Positions 32,147-43,437 of a stretch of DNA of 64,000 bases are shown here, in pieces. Position 1 is the stretch's first letter; each line of letters starts with the position of its first letter. The stretch lies in contig NZ_AUDH01000002.1 of the NCBI RefSeq assembly GCF_000425365.1, forward strand, positions 248,001 to 312,000, read 5' to 3'. Both the position numbers and the translations under genes were made by a program. Below the pieces are notes generated by a model, which had not been told where the DNA came from, ran no database searches, and saw only the letters and a program-made list of their open reading frames with translations. The DNA comes from Rubritepida flocculans DSM 14296 (GTDB lineage Bacteria; Pseudomonadota; Alphaproteobacteria; Acetobacterales; Acetobacteraceae).

Positions 32147-35100
32147 TCAATGCGCCGCCGCGGCGGCGGGCTTCGCGCCGAGGGCGCCCTTCACCCGCTC
32201 GCGCAGCGTCTGGAACACCACGTAGAGCATCGGGATCATGAAGATCCCGAAGATCGAGGCGGCGAGCATGCCGCCGAACACCGGCAGCCCCACCGCCTGG
32301 CGCGAGAGCATCGCCGCCCCCGTGGCGGTAACCAGCGGCACGAGGCCCAGGATGAAGGCGAAGGAGGTCATCATCACGGCGCGGAAGCGCATGCGCGCGC
32401 CCATCACCGCGGCCTCCTTCACGCCGAGCCCCTTCTCCCGCTGCTCCTTCGCGAACTCCACGATCAGGATGCCGTTCTTCGCCGCCAGCGCGATGAGCAC
32501 GACGAGGCCGATCTGCGCATAGACCGTGAGCGGCTTCTGCGCGACGAGGAGCGCGAGGAAGGAGCCGAGCCCGCCCACCGCCACCGAGAGCAGCACGGGC
32601 ACGGGTATGGTCCAGCTCTCGTAGAGCGCCACGAGGAACAGGTAGGCGAAGAGCACCGCGAGCGCGACGAGCACGCCCGTCTGCCCCGCCGCCTGCTTCT
32701 CCTGGAAGGCGGTGCCGGTCCATTCGAAGCTGTATCCCGGCGGCAGCACCCGGCGCGAGATTTCCTCCATCGCCGCCAGCGCCGCGCCGGAGGAGACACC
32801 CGGCCGCGGCGCGCCGTTGAGCGTGAGCGAGCGGACGTTGTTGTAGCGCTGGATGGTCTGCGGCCCCAGCACCACGCGCACATCGGCGAAGGCGCGCAGC
32901 GGCACCATCTGCCCGCGGGCGTTGCGCACCTGCAGGCGCCAGATGTCGGGCAGGTCGTCCCGGTCGGGCGCCACGGCCTGGATGTTCACCTGCCAGGTGC
33001 GGCCGAACAGGTTGAAGTCGTTCACGTAGAAGCCGCCGAGCGAGGCCTGCAGCGTGGTGAACACGTCGCTGATGCGGATGCCCAGCGTCTGCGCCTTGTC
33101 GCGGTCGATGTCGAGGAACAGCGAGGGGGTGGTGGGCGAGAAGGTGGAGAACACCCCCATCAGCCGCGGATCCTGGTTCGCCGCCACCATCATCCCCAGC
33201 ATGGCGGAGGCCATCTCCACCGGCTCGCGCCCCTCGAAGTCCTGGAGCTGGTATTCGAAGCCGCCGCCGGTGCCCAGCCCGATGATGGGCGGGATGTTGA
33301 AGGCGAAGACATTGGCGGTGCGGATGGCCTGCGCCTCGCCGAAGATGCGCTGGATGCCGAAGAACACGCTGTCCTGCACGCGGGTGCGCTCGGCGAAGGG
33401 CTTCATCCGCGCCACCATGAAGGCGGAGTTGGACTGCGCCCCGCCGTCGATCAGCGAGAAGCCGACGATGGCGAGGATGTTCTCCACCGCCGGGTTCGCG
33501 CGCAGCAGCTCCTCCACCTGGATCACCGCCTCGCGCGTGCGCGCCACCGAGGAGCCCTGCGGAAGCTGGAGCTGGATGAAGAAGGCGCCCTGGTCCTCCG
33601 CGGGCAGGAAGCCCGAGGGCGTGCGCTTGCCGATCTCGAGGATGCCCCAGGCGATGGCGGCCGTGACGACGAGCGAGAGCACCGCCACGCGCACCAGCCG
33701 CGCCACGATCCAGGCATAGCCGTCGCGCACCTTGTCGATGGCGCGCAGCACGTATTTGATCGGCCCGCGCTTCGGCCCGCCATGGCGCAGGATCATGGCG
33801 CAGAGCGCGGGCGAGAGGGTGAGCGCGTTGATCGCCGAGATCACCATCGCCACGCTGATCGTCACGGCGAACTGCGCGAAGAGCACCCCCGCCACGCCCG
33901 AGATCAGCCCGATGGGCACGAAGACCGAAAGCAGAACGAGGGTGATGGCGATGATCGGCCCCGTGATCTCGCGCATCGCCTTGTCGGTCGCTTCGGCGGG
34001 GGTGAGGTCGGGGTTCTCCTCCATCACGCGCTCGACGTTCTCGACCACCACGATCGCGTCGTCCACCACGATGCCGATGGCCAGCACCATGGCAAGCAGC
34101 GAGATGGTGTTGGCCGAGTAGCCGAGCGCGAGCAGCACGGCGAAGGTGCCGATCAGGCTGACCGGCACGGCCACCGTGGGAATGACGGTGGCGCGCAGCG
34201 AGCCGAGGAAGAGATAGACGACGACCACGACGAGGATGAAGGCCTCGATCAGCGTCTTGATCACCTCGCGCATCGTCTCCACGACGAAGGTGGAGGTGTC
34301 GTAGATCACCGTGGTCCGCATCCCCTGGGGGAAGCGCTGGCCGAGGCTGTCCAGCGTGGCGCGCACCCGGCCCGCCACCTCCACCGCATTGGCGCCGGGC
34401 GAGAGGTAGATGCCCATGGTGATGGTGGGGCGCTGGTTGAGCCGCGCCTCCGTGTCCATGTTCGCCGCGCCGAGCTCGATGCTCGCCACGTCGCGCAGCC
34501 GCAGCGTCGAGCCGTCGGGGTTGGCGCGCACCACGATCTCGCCGAACTGCTCGGGGCTCGTCAGCCGGCCCTGGGTCTGGATGTTGAACTGGAACTGCTG
34601 GTCCTCGCTCACCGGGCGGGCGCCGATGCGCCCCGCGGCGGCCTGGATGTTCTGCGCCTGGATGGCGGCGATGATCTCGGAGGGCGTGATGTTGAGGTTG
34701 TTCAGCCGGTCCACCTCGAACCACACGCGCATCGAGTAGTCCTGCGCGCCGAACATCTGCACGTCGCCCACGCCGGGCAGGCGGCGCAGCGTGTCCAGCA
34801 TGTTGATGGTGACGTAGTTCGAGAGGAAGAGCGTCGAATGCTCCGGATTGTCGGAGGAGACGCCGACGAACTGCAGCACCGCCGCCGACTGCTTGCGCAC
34901 CGTGACGCCGCCGCGCTGCACCTCGGCCGGCAGCCGCGCCAGCACGCCCTGCACGCGGTTGTTCACGTTCACCGTGTTGATGTCGGGGTTCGTGCCCAGC
35001 GCGAAGGTCACGATCAGGCTGTAGCTGCCGTCATTGGCGCTGTTGGAGCGCATGTAGAGCATGCGGTCCGCGCCGTTCACCGCGCTTTCGATGGGCTGGG

Positions 35101-35287
35101 CCACGGTGGCCTCGACCACCCCGGCGGAGGCGCCCGGGTAGCGCGCCGTGACCTGCACCGTGGGCGGGACGATCTCGGGGAACTGCGCCACCGGGATCTG
35201 CATGAGCGAGAGCAGCCCCGCCAGCGTCATCACGATGGAGATGACGATGGCGAAGCGCGGGCGGCGGATGAAAAGGGCGGAGAACAT
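32147..35287 (-). CDS. RND multidrug efflux permease, HAE1 (AcrB-like) family
   Basis: A 1046-residue inner-membrane pump of full length. The N-terminus [20 protein letters not shown], the proton-relay Asp pair in [16 protein letters not shown], and [20 protein letters not shown] are classic. A second half repeats the topology, with the membrane segment [16 protein letters not shown]. It exports hydrophobic compounds using the proton gradient, together with the periplasmic adaptor encoded 7 bases upstream. No outer-membrane factor gene is next to it, so it presumably shares a TolC-like channel encoded elsewhere. No local TetR-type repressor is seen. Confidence 0.95.
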   Translation of the reverse strand: MFSALFIRRPRFAIVISIVMTLAGLLSLMQIPVAQFPEIVPPTVQVTARYPGASAGVVEATVAQPIESAVNGADRMLYMRSNSANDGSYSLIVTFALGTNPDINTVNVNNRVQGVLARLPAEVQRGGVTVRKQSAAVLQFVGVSSDNPEHSTLFLSNYVTINMLDTLRRLPGVGDVQMFGAQDYSMRVWFEVDRLNNLNITPSEIIAAIQAQNIQAAAGRIGARPVSEDQQFQFNIQTQGRLTSPEQFGEIVVRANPDGSTLRLRDVASIELGAANMDTEARLNQRPTITMGIYLSPGANAVEVAGRVRATLDSLGQRFPQGMRTTVIYDTSTFVVETMREVIKTLIEAFILVVVVVYLFLGSLRATVIPTVAVPVSLIGTFAVLLALGYSANTISLLAMVLAIGIVVDDAIVVVENVERVMEENPDLTPAEATDKAMREITGPIIAITLVLLSVFVPIGLISGVAGVLFAQFAVTISVAMVISAINALTLSPALCAMILRHGGPKRGPIKYVLRAIDKVRDGYAWIVARLVRVAVLSLVVTAAIAWGILEIGKRTPSGFLPAEDQGAFFIQLQLPQGSSVARTREAVIQVEELLRANPAVENILAIVGFSLIDGGAQSNSAFMVARMKPFAERTRVQDSVFFGIQRIFGEAQAIRTANVFAFNIPPIIGLGTGGGFEYQLQDFEGREPVEMASAMLGMMVAANQDPRLMGVFSTFSPTTPSLFLDIDRDKAQTLGIRISDVFTTLQASLGGFYVNDFNLFGRTWQVNIQAVAPDRDDLPDIWRLQVRNARGQMVPLRAFADVRVVLGPQTIQRYNNVRSLTLNGAPRPGVSSGAALAAMEEISRRVLPPGYSFEWTGTAFQEKQAAGQTGVLVALAVLFAYLFLVALYESWTIPVPVLLSVAVGGLGSFLALLVAQKPLTVYAQIGLVVLIALAAKNGILIVEFAKEQREKGLGVKEAAVMGARMRFRAVMMTSFAFILGLVPLVTATGAAMLSRQAVGLPVFGGMLAASIFGIFMIPMLYVVFQTLRERVKGALGAKPAAAAAH

Positions 35288-35294
35288 CGGCCGC

Positions 35295-36458
35295 TCAGCC
35301 CGGCCGGCCCTGCATGCCCGTCGGCCGCGGGGGCGCGCCGGCGGGGGCGGCGTTCACCGGCTGGCCCGGGCGGACGCGCTGCACGCCCTCCACGATCACG
35401 CGCTCGCCGTCCTCGAGCCCCGACTCCACCACCGCGGTTTCCGCCGTGCTGCGCCCGAGCCGGATGTTGCGCCGCTGCGCGCGCCCCTCGGCGTCCACCA
35501 CGAAGACGAAGAAGCCCTGCTGGTCCTGCGCCACGGCGGCGCGCGGAATGGCGATGGCCTGCACGGGCTGCGCGCCCTCCAGCAGCACCGTCACGAACTG
35601 GCCGTCGAGAAGGGTCCGCCCGCCGGCCAGCGCCGTGCCATGGCCCGCGCGCATGGGGTTGGGCAGGGAGGCGCGCATCAGCAGCGTGTCCGTCTCGCGG
35701 TTCAGCGCGGTGTCGATGAAGTCCACCCGGCCGACATGCTCATAGACGCGCCCGCCGGCGAAGCGGATGCGCACCTGCAGCGCCTCCGCCCCGCCGCGCG
35801 CCTCGAAGCGCTCGCGCAGCTCCTGCGCCTGGCGGGAGGAGACGTTGAAGGCCACGCGCATGGGATCCTGGCTGGTGATGGTGGCCAGCACCTCGCTGCT
35901 CGGCGAGACGACATTGCCCGGCGTGAAGGTGGAGCGCCCGATGGCGCCCGAAATGGGGGCCGTGATCTCGGTGTAGGCGAGGTTGATCTCCGCCACCCGC
36001 ACCTGCGCCTGGGCGCTCAGCACCTGGGCGGCGGCCACGCGCTCCTGCGCCAGCGCATTGTCCAGCGCCACCTGGGTGCCCGCTCCGGTGGCGCGCAGCT
36101 CGCGCGCGCGCGCCAGCGCGACGCGCGCGTTGTAGAGCTGCGCCTCGGCCGAGGCCACCGCCGCGCGCGCCTGTTCGAGCTGCGCCTCGAAGGGCGCGCG
36201 CTCGATGCGGAACAGCAGCGCGCCCTCCTCCACCTCGCTGCCCTCCTGGAAGAGGCGTTCCTCCAGATAGCCCGTCACGCGCGCGCGGATGTCCACGCGC
36301 TGGATGGCCTCCACGCGGCCGATGAACTCCGTCAGTTCCGTCACCGCCTGGCGGCGCGCCTCCACCACGCCCACCGCCGGCGGGCCGGCGGGGCCGAACT
36401 GCGCCGCCGCGGGCAGCGGGGCGAGCAGCAGGGCGAGAAGGAACAGGCCAGCACGCAT
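35295..36458 (-). CDS. RND efflux periplasmic adaptor (membrane fusion protein)
   Basis: A 387-residue AcrA/MexA-type adaptor: signal peptide ([20 protein letters not shown]), barrel-sandwich halves ([20 protein letters not shown], then [19 protein letters not shown]) around an alpha-hairpin (91-165), then beta-barrel and membrane-proximal domains. The ATG at 36458 is preferred because GAGGTG lies about 7 bases upstream and the signal peptide starts there; ATG at 36476 is an alternative. No lipobox cysteine is seen. It forms an operon with the permease and is divergent from a CoA-transferase gene. Confidence 0.92.
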   Translation of the reverse strand: MRAGLFLLALLLAPLPAAAQFGPAGPPAVGVVEARRQAVTELTEFIGRVEAIQRVDIRARVTGYLEERLFQEGSEVEEGALLFRIERAPFEAQLEQARAAVASAEAQLYNARVALARARELRATGAGTQVALDNALAQERVAAAQVLSAQAQVRVAEINLAYTEITAPISGAIGRSTFTPGNVVSPSSEVLATITSQDPMRVAFNVSSRQAQELRERFEARGGAEALQVRIRFAGGRVYEHVGRVDFIDTALNRETDTLLMRASLPNPMRAGHGTALAGGRTLLDGQFVTVLLEGAQPVQAIAIPRAAVAQDQQGFFVFVVDAEGRAQRRNIRLGRSTAETAVVESGLEDGERVIVEGVQRVRPGQPVNAAPAGAPPRPTGMQGRPG

Positions 36459-36594
36459 GAAGGGGCACCTCGTCATGGCGCGCAGCACGCCCGAGCGGCG
36501 CGCGCCGGTCAACCGAAATCCCCGTCACCTTGCATGGCGCGCAGGCCGGGGCCAGTCTCCCGCGCGCAAGCCTGCCCCGCAGAGGATTTCGCGC

Positions 36595-37788
36595 ATGGAC
36601 GCGCCCGAATCGCCCGCGCAACCGCTTCGTCACCTGCGCGTCGTCGAGTTCACGCACATGGTCATGGGCCCCACGGCGGGCATGGTGCTGGCCGATCTCG
36701 GGGCGGATGTGGTGAAGGTGGAGCCCGCGCCGAAGGGCGACACCACCCGCCACCTCACGGGCAGCGGCACGGGATTCTACGCGAGCTTCCAGCGCAACCG
36801 CCGCTCCCTCTGCGTGGACATGAAGCGGCCCGAGGGGCTTGCGCTCGTGAAGCGCCTCATCGCGCGCAGCGACGCGCTGATCGAGAACTTCCGCCCCGGC
36901 GCGATGGAGAAGCTCAGCCTCGGGCCCGCGGCGCTGATGGCCGAGCATCCGCGCCTGATCTACTGCTCCTGCAAGGGCTTCCTGCCCGGCCCCTACGAGC
37001 ACCGCACCGCGCTGGACGAGGTGGTGCAGATGATGGGCGGCCTCGCCTACATGACCGGCCCCGAGGGGCGGCCGCTGCGCGCGGGCAGCAGCGTGATCGA
37101 CATCATGGGCGGGCTCTCGGCCGCCATCGCCATCCTTGCGGTGGTGGCCGAGCGCGAGCGGACGGGCCGCGGCCGCCATGTGCAGGCCGCGCTGTTCGAG
37201 ACGGTGGCGCTGCTCATGGCACAGCACATGGCTCAGACCGCCATCACCGGCCAGGCGCCGCCGCCCATGTCCGTCCGCACCCCCGCCTGGCCCGTCTATG
37301 ACGTGTTCGAGACGGCCGATGGCGGGCAGATCTTCGTGGGCGTGGTGACCGACACGGCCTGGCCCGCCTTCTGCGACGCCTTCGGCCTCGCGGCGCTGAA
37401 GGAGGACCCCTCGCTCGCCACCAAGCAGCAGCGCGTGGCGGCACGCGCGCGCACCATTCCCGTCATCGCCGAGGCGCTGCGCCGCTTCACCACCGCGGCG
37501 CTGGTGGAACGATGCGAGGCGCTGGGCCTGCCCTACGCCCCCATCGGCAAGCCGGCCGACCTGTTCGAGGACCCGCACCTCAACGCGAGCGGCGGCCTCG
37601 TGCCCCTCACCCTGCCCGATGGGCGGCCGGTGAAGCTGCCGGCCCTGCCGCTCTCGCTGGACGGGGCGCGCCCGCCGCTGCGGCACGACCTCGCGCCCCC
37701 CGGCGCGCACAACGAGGAGATCGCGCGCGAACTCGGCCTGGGGGAGGCGGAGATCGCCGCGCTGCGCGCCGAGGGCGTGCTGGCCTGA
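36595..37788 (+). CDS. Family III CoA-transferase (CaiB/BaiF)
   Basis: A 397-residue enzyme: VVEFTHMVMGPTAGMVLADL, VVKVEPAPKGD, FQRNRRSLCVDMKRPEG, and the catalytic Asp169 in SSVIDIMGGLSA. Its position equals the canonical Asp169 of formyl-CoA transferase, but the substrate is unknown. The ATG at 36595 follows AGAGGA. It differs clearly from the other CoA-transferase at 28.7 kb, so it is not a recent duplicate. It lies 66 bases upstream of the molybdenum hydroxylase gene and probably shares its transcript. Confidence 0.9.
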   Translation: MDAPESPAQPLRHLRVVEFTHMVMGPTAGMVLADLGADVVKVEPAPKGDTTRHLTGSGTGFYASFQRNRRSLCVDMKRPEGLALVKRLIARSDALIENFRPGAMEKLSLGPAALMAEHPRLIYCSCKGFLPGPYEHRTALDEVVQMMGGLAYMTGPEGRPLRAGSSVIDIMGGLSAAIAILAVVAERERTGRGRHVQAALFETVALLMAQHMAQTAITGQAPPPMSVRTPAWPVYDVFETADGGQIFVGVVTDTAWPAFCDAFGLAALKEDPSLATKQQRVAARARTIPVIAEALRRFTTAALVERCEALGLPYAPIGKPADLFEDPHLNASGGLVPLTLPDGRPVKLPALPLSLDGARPPLRHDLAPPGAHNEEIARELGLGEAEIAALRAEGVLA

Positions 37789-37854
37789 CCCCCCTTCCCC
37801 TTTCGCCCCGCGCCGTCAGATGATGGGCGCGACAAGGGACGAGGGAGCCTGACC

Positions 37855-40179
37855 ATGCCGAAATTCGGCCTCAGCCAATCCGTGCGCCGCGTCGAGGACC
37901 CGCGCCTGCTGCTCGGCGCCGGGCGCTACACCGACGACATCGCCCTGCCCGGCGCCGCGGTCGGCCTCGTGCTGCGCAGCCCGCACGCCCATGCGGCGAT
38001 CAAGGGCATGGACACGGCCGCCGCCAAGGCCATGCCGGGCGTGCGGGCCGTGATCACGGGCGCGGATCTCGTGGCGATGGGAATCGGCGAGGTGCCCTGC
38101 GCCATTCCGCTCAAGAACCGCGACGGCACGCCCCGCGCCGAGACGCCGCGCCTGCCGCTCGCCACCGACCGCGTGCGCCATGTGGGCGACCCCGTGGCCT
38201 TCATCGTGGCCGACACGCTCCAGCAGGCGCGCGACGCCGCCGAGGCCGTGGCGGTGGAGTACGAGGAGCTGCCCTCCGTCACCGACCTCGCCACCGCGCA
38301 TGAGCCCGGCCAGCCGCAGATCTGGGAGGGCGCGCCCAACAACATCTGCTTCGACTGGGAGGCGGGCGACAAGGCGAAGACCGACGCGCTCTTCGCCGAG
38401 GCCGCGCATGTGACGCGGCTCACCGTCGTGAACAACCGCGTCGTCGTCGCCTCCATGGAGGGGCGCGCCTGCGCCGCGGAATACGATGCGGCGAGCGGGC
38501 GATACACGCTCTACGCGGGCACCCAGGGCTCCTGGCTGGTGAAGAACCTGCTCGCCAGCTCCGTGCTGAAGGTGGAGCCGGAGAAGGTGCGCGTCGTCAC
38601 CCCCGATGTGGGCGGCGGCTTCGGCATGAAGCTCTACCTCTACGCCGAATACGCGCTGTGCGCGATCGCGGCGAAGCTGGTGGGAAGGCCGGTGAAGTGG
38701 CGCGCCGAGCGCACGGAGGCCTTCCTCTCCGACACGCATGGGCGGGACAACATCACGCTGGGCGAGCTCGCGCTCGACAAGGAGGGGCGCTTCCTCGCGC
38801 TGCGCACGAGGAACCACGCGAACATGGGGGCCTATCTCTCCACCTTCGCGCCCTTCATCCCGACCGGCGCGGGCACCAAGGTGCTGGCGAGCGTCTATGA
38901 CTTCGGCGCGATCCACGCCCATGTGCTGGGCGTGCTGACCAACACCGTGCCGGTGGACGCCTATCGCGGCGCCGGGCGGCCGGAGAGCAACTACCTGGTC
39001 GAGCGGCTGATCGACCAGGCGGCGCGGGAGATGGGCCTCGACCGCATCGAGATCCGCCGGCGCAACATGGTGACGGCGGCGAAGATGCCCTACGTCACCG
39101 CCATCGGCCAGCGCTACGACAGCGGCGACTTCCCGCGGCTGATGGACGCGGCACTCGCGAAGATCGACTGGGCCGGCTTCCCGGCGCGGCGGGCGGAGGC
39201 GGCGAAGCGCGGGAAGAAGCGCGGCATCGGCCTCGCCTACTACCTCGAGGCCACGGGCGGCGCGCCGACCGAGAACGCCAAGGTCGTCTTCGCCGAGGAC
39301 GGCATGGTGGACGTGTTCGTGGGCACCCAGAGCACCGGCCAGGGCCATGAGACGGCCTACGCCATGCTCACCTCGCACGAGCTCGGCATCCCGCTCGAGA
39401 AGATCCGCGTGAAGCAGGGCGATTCCGACTCGCTGCCCTCGGGCGGCGGCACGGGCGGGGCGCGCAGCCTCTATTCCGAGGGCCAGGCCATCCTCGTCAC
39501 CACCGCGAGCGTGATCGAGAAGGGCAAGCAGGCCGCGGCGGAGGTGCTGGAAGCGGCGGTGGCGGACATCGAGTTCGACCCGCGCGGCGCGGAGGGCGGC
39601 CGCTTCGCCGTGGCCGGCACGGACCGCGCCATCGGCATCCTCGAGCTCGCGGCGCGGCAGCGGGCGCGCGTGGCGGCGGGCGAGGACACCACGCTGCTCG
39701 ACGCCTTCGAGGTGGCGAAGATCGACGCGCACACCTTCCCCAATGGCTGCCATGTGGCCGAGGTGGAGGTGGACCCGGAGACGGGCGTGGTCACCATCCC
39801 GCGCTACATCGTGGTGGACGATGTGGGCCATGCGCTGAACCCGCTGATCGTGCGCGGCCAGGTGCATGGCGGCGTGGCGCAGGGCATCGGCCAGGCGGTG
39901 CTGGAGAAGACCGCCTATGACCGCGAGAGCGGCCAGCTCCTCTCCGCCTCCTTCATGGACTACGCGCTGCCCCGCGCCGACGACCTGCCCGACATCGAGG
40001 TGGACCTCATCGAGGTGCCCTGCGAGACGAACCCGCTCGGCGTGAAGGGCGCGGGCGAGGCGGGCGCGGTGGGCTCGCCGCCCGCCGTGGTGAACGCGAT
40101 CATCGACGCGCTGGGCGGCGCGGCGCTCGACATGCCCGCCACGCCCGAGACGGTGTGGAAGGCGCTGCACGCGGCCTGA
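37855..40179 (+). CDS. Xanthine dehydrogenase-family molybdopterin-binding (large) subunit
   Basis: A 774-residue molybdenum hydroxylase large subunit. Features are the N-terminal RRVEDPRLLLGAGRYTDDI, GGGFGMKLYLYAEY, the AYRGAGRPE loop in place of the AYRCSFR loop of true CO dehydrogenase, and the catalytic glutamate Glu735 in GVKGAGEAGAVGSPP. It is thus an aldehyde oxidase/CoxL-like enzyme of unknown substrate, not a CO dehydrogenase. The partner 2Fe-2S and FAD subunits are not adjacent on either side. GAGGGAG precedes the ATG. It uses a different cofactor form (MCD) from FdhA. Confidence 0.9.
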   Translation: MPKFGLSQSVRRVEDPRLLLGAGRYTDDIALPGAAVGLVLRSPHAHAAIKGMDTAAAKAMPGVRAVITGADLVAMGIGEVPCAIPLKNRDGTPRAETPRLPLATDRVRHVGDPVAFIVADTLQQARDAAEAVAVEYEELPSVTDLATAHEPGQPQIWEGAPNNICFDWEAGDKAKTDALFAEAAHVTRLTVVNNRVVVASMEGRACAAEYDAASGRYTLYAGTQGSWLVKNLLASSVLKVEPEKVRVVTPDVGGGFGMKLYLYAEYALCAIAAKLVGRPVKWRAERTEAFLSDTHGRDNITLGELALDKEGRFLALRTRNHANMGAYLSTFAPFIPTGAGTKVLASVYDFGAIHAHVLGVLTNTVPVDAYRGAGRPESNYLVERLIDQAAREMGLDRIEIRRRNMVTAAKMPYVTAIGQRYDSGDFPRLMDAALAKIDWAGFPARRAEAAKRGKKRGIGLAYYLEATGGAPTENAKVVFAEDGMVDVFVGTQSTGQGHETAYAMLTSHELGIPLEKIRVKQGDSDSLPSGGGTGGARSLYSEGQAILVTTASVIEKGKQAAAEVLEAAVADIEFDPRGAEGGRFAVAGTDRAIGILELAARQRARVAAGEDTTLLDAFEVAKIDAHTFPNGCHVAEVEVDPETGVVTIPRYIVVDDVGHALNPLIVRGQVHGGVAQGIGQAVLEKTAYDRESGQLLSASFMDYALPRADDLPDIEVDLIEVPCETNPLGVKGAGEAGAVGSPPAVVNAIIDALGGAALDMPATPETVWKALHAA

Positions 40180-40193
40180 CAAGGGCCGCGTCA

Positions 40194-40206
40194 GGCCGGC
40201 GGCCGC
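40194..40206. repeat. GGCCGGCGGCCGC gene-end element
   Basis: The same 13-mer as at 12218 and 13397, lying 15 bases after the molybdenum hydroxylase stop and before the convergent NTF2-like gene. It can fold locally; terminator function is inferred from repeated placement. Confidence 0.5.
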
Positions 40207-40249
40207 CTGCCGCGACTCGCGGGGCAAGCGGCGCGGCCGCCCGTCTGCG

Positions 40250-40663
40250 CTACTCCACCTGCGCGATCCAGGCGCGCAGGTTGTAGAAGTTCGTCACCCG
40301 CGCGATGCGCCCGCCCTCGATGGCGAAGAAGGCGCCGGCCGGCAGGCGGTAGCTCTGGCCGCGCGCGGGCGGCAGGCCGGGGTCGGTAACCAGGTATTCG
40401 CCGCTGACCACGAACTCCGCTGCGGCGCGGCGGCCATCGGCGCTGACCATCACCACCAGCGCCTCCACCTGTTCGCGGTAGTGGCGGGCCATGCGGTCGA
40501 GGAAGGCGCGGAAGGCGGCGCGCCCGCCCTCGCGCGCGCCCTGGTTCACGTCATGCGCCACATCCTCGCTCAGCAGCGCGGCCATGCCGTCCCAGTCGCC
40601 GGCGTTGAAGGCGGCGTAATAGGCGCGGAGCAGGGCCTCGGCGCCCATCCCCTCGCCGCTCAT
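40250..40663 (-). CDS. SnoaL/NTF2-like protein
   Basis: A 137-residue protein with the NTF2-like cone fold signature: ALLRAYYAAFNAGDWDGMAA, LLSEDVAHDVNQG, FRAFLDRMARHYREQ and the C-terminal GGRIARVTNFYNLRAWI. Such proteins include ketosteroid-isomerase-like enzymes and small-ligand binders; the reaction is unknown. The ATG at 40663 overlaps the stop of the upstream racemase gene (ATGA), so the pair is one translational unit. Confidence 0.88.
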   Translation of the reverse strand: MSGEGMGAEALLRAYYAAFNAGDWDGMAALLSEDVAHDVNQGAREGGRAAFRAFLDRMARHYREQVEALVVMVSADGRRAAAEFVVSGEYLVTDPGLPPARGQSYRLPAGAFFAIEGGRIARVTNFYNLRAWIAQVE

Positions 40664-41325
40664 GCGGCCAGCACCGGGGCGCGGGCGCCGAGCACCGCGA
40701 GCAGCGCCGCCGCCGCCGCCGCCTGGCAGGGCTCGATGACCGGCAGGCCGGGTTCGGCCGCCGGGCCCACATGGCGCGCAAGGCCCGCGCAGCCCAGCAC
40801 GATGGCCTCCGCCCCGCGCTCGGCCAGGGCGCGCGCGGCCTCGGCGATGCGCGGCTGGGGCGCCACCGGGTCGGTCAACACCTCCATGGGCAGGTCGAGC
40901 GGGATCCAGGCGGCGAGGCGCTGCTCCACCCCCATGGCCTGCAGGATGCGCCGCTGCCGCGCCTCGGAGCGGTGGGTGAAGCCGATCACGCCGAACCGCT
41001 CCGCCCGCGTCATCGCCGCGGCCACGGCGCAGCGGAACATGCCCAGCACGGGCCGGTCGGTGACGGCGCGCGCCGCCTCCAGCCCCGGATCGCTGACGCA
41101 GCCGATGACATAGGCCTCCGCCGCCTCGCGCTCGATGGCGCGGCAGAGGGGCTCGGCCGCCGCATGCCAGTCCCGCCAGGTGACGATGGCGGGCGGCCCC
41201 TCGGGCAGGAAGGTCACGTCCAGCCGCGGCAGACCGGGCGCGGCGAAGGGGGCGACGGCCTCGGCGATTCCCTCGGTGCAGGCCCGCGAGGCGTTGGGGT
41301 TGATGATGAGGATTCGTCCCGCCAT
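40660..41325 (-). CDS. Aspartate/glutamate or hydantoin racemase family protein
   Basis: A 221-residue protein: GRILIINPNASRACTEGIAEAV, the first catalytic cysteine region YVIGCVSDPGLEAAR, and the second cysteine in EAIVLGCAGLARHVG. This is the Asp/Glu/hydantoin racemase family. Two cysteines about 110 residues apart fit a two-base racemase. The start is uncertain: ATG at 41325 matches the family N-terminus, while ATGs at 41331 and 41337 add a few residues. Coupled to the NTF2-like gene downstream; divergent from the DUF983 gene. Confidence 0.87.
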   Translation of the reverse strand: MAGRILIINPNASRACTEGIAEAVAPFAAPGLPRLDVTFLPEGPPAIVTWRDWHAAAEPLCRAIEREAAEAYVIGCVSDPGLEAARAVTDRPVLGMFRCAVAAAMTRAERFGVIGFTHRSEARQRRILQAMGVEQRLAAWIPLDLPMEVLTDPVAPQPRIAEAARALAERGAEAIVLGCAGLARHVGPAAEPGLPVIEPCQAAAAAALLAVLGARAPVLAA

Positions 41326-41395
41326 GGACATCAGCATGGCAGGAAGCGGTTTTCCTTGCCATGCTGCCCGCGCCAGTCCAATTGTGCATCGCAAC

Positions 41396-41824
41396 ATGAC
41401 CTCATCCGACACCCCCGCCACCTGGGCGCCCGACCGTGCGGCGCCCTCCGCGCCCTGGCCCCGCCCCGGGCTCAGGGAGGGGCTGTGGCGCGGCGCGCGC
41501 GGGCGCTGCCCCGTCTGCGGCGAGGGCCAGGCCTTCCGCGGCTTCCTGCGCGTGGCGGAGGCCTGCGGCCATTGCGGCGCGCCGCTCGGCCGGCTGCGGG
41601 CGGATGACGCGCCGCCCTATTTCACCATCTTCCTCGTCGGCCACCTCGTGGTGCCGCCCATCCTGATGGTGGAGCGCCTCTACACCCCGCCCATGTGGCT
41701 GCACATGGCGGTGTGGCTGCCCATGATCGCGGTGCTGACCACGCTGCTGCTGCGCCCGGTGAAGGGGGCGACGCTCGGGCTGATGTGCCGCCTCGGCATC
41801 ACGGGCGAGGACCAGAAGGCCTGA
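41396..41824 (+). CDS. DUF983 protein with zinc-ribbon
   Basis: A 142-residue protein. Residues 37-70 hold CPVCGEG and CGHCG, a rubredoxin-like knuckle; two membrane helices follow (about 85-105 and 110-127, FTIFLVGHLVVPPILMVERL and MWLHMAVWLPMIAVLTTLLL). This is the DUF983 pattern. The function is unknown. The ATG at 41396 is weakly supported, since no ribosome binding site is seen, but the upstream sequence is not family-like. The UPF0262 gene follows within 8 bases. Confidence 0.88.
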   Translation: MTSSDTPATWAPDRAAPSAPWPRPGLREGLWRGARGRCPVCGEGQAFRGFLRVAEACGHCGAPLGRLRADDAPPYFTIFLVGHLVVPPILMVERLYTPPMWLHMAVWLPMIAVLTTLLLRPVKGATLGLMCRLGITGEDQKA

Positions 41825-41831
41825 GCGCGCC

Positions 41832-42302
41832 GTGCCCGACCGAAGGCTGATCCGCATCGAACTGCCCGATGCCCCGCCGCCGCCCTCCGCCTATGCCGAG
41901 GCCGACCGGCGCCAGGCCATCGAGGATCTGCTGCGCGGCAACCGCTTCGACCCCGCCGGGGCGGGGCGCGGCCCCTTCGGCCTCAGGCTGATGGTGCGCG
42001 AGGGGCGGCTCGTCTTCGACATCCGCGACGCCGAGGGCGCGCCGCTGCGCGCCATCATCCTCGCCCTCGGCCCCTTCCGGCGGCTGATCAAGGACTACCT
42101 GATGCTGGTGGAGCACCACGAGGAGGCGGTGACCCATGGCGCGATGGAGGCGCGGGTGCAGGCCATCGACATGGGGCGGCGCGGCCTGCACAACGAGGCG
42201 GCGGAGCTGCTGATCTCGCGCCTCGAGGGCCGCATCCAGGTGGATTTCGAGACGGCGCGGCGGCTGTTCACGCTGATCGCCGCGCTGCATCAGCGCGTGT
42301 GA
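41832..42302 (+). CDS. UPF0262 family protein
   Basis: A 156-residue soluble protein with GTG start. LRLMVREGRLVFDIRD, FRRLIKDYLMLVEHHEEAV and IDMGRRGLHNEAAELL match UPF0262, a family nearly confined to alphaproteobacteria and of unknown function. It begins 8 bases after the DUF983 gene and precedes mtnA by 49 bases; the DUF983-UPF0262 pairing supports the lineage assignment. Confidence 0.92.
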   Translation: MPDRRLIRIELPDAPPPPSAYAEADRRQAIEDLLRGNRFDPAGAGRGPFGLRLMVREGRLVFDIRDAEGAPLRAIILALGPFRRLIKDYLMLVEHHEEAVTHGAMEARVQAIDMGRRGLHNEAAELLISRLEGRIQVDFETARRLFTLIAALHQRV

Positions 42303-42351
42303 CCCGGCCGCGCCCCGCCGCGCATGAGGCCCCCATCGAGGACAGGGACGC

Positions 42352-43431
<1,080 letters not shown>

Positions 43432-43437
43432 AGCGCC

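Noticed and set aside
32150-35719. An 1189-codon open frame antisense to the RND permease
   Set aside because: Same composition artefact; the peptide is Asp/His/Arg-rich and lacks domains, and the AcrB-like frame explains the region.
38938-38990. CO dehydrogenase identity for the molybdenum hydroxylase
   Set aside because: The active-site loop reads AYRGAGRPE rather than AYRCSFR, and the medium and small subunit genes are missing.
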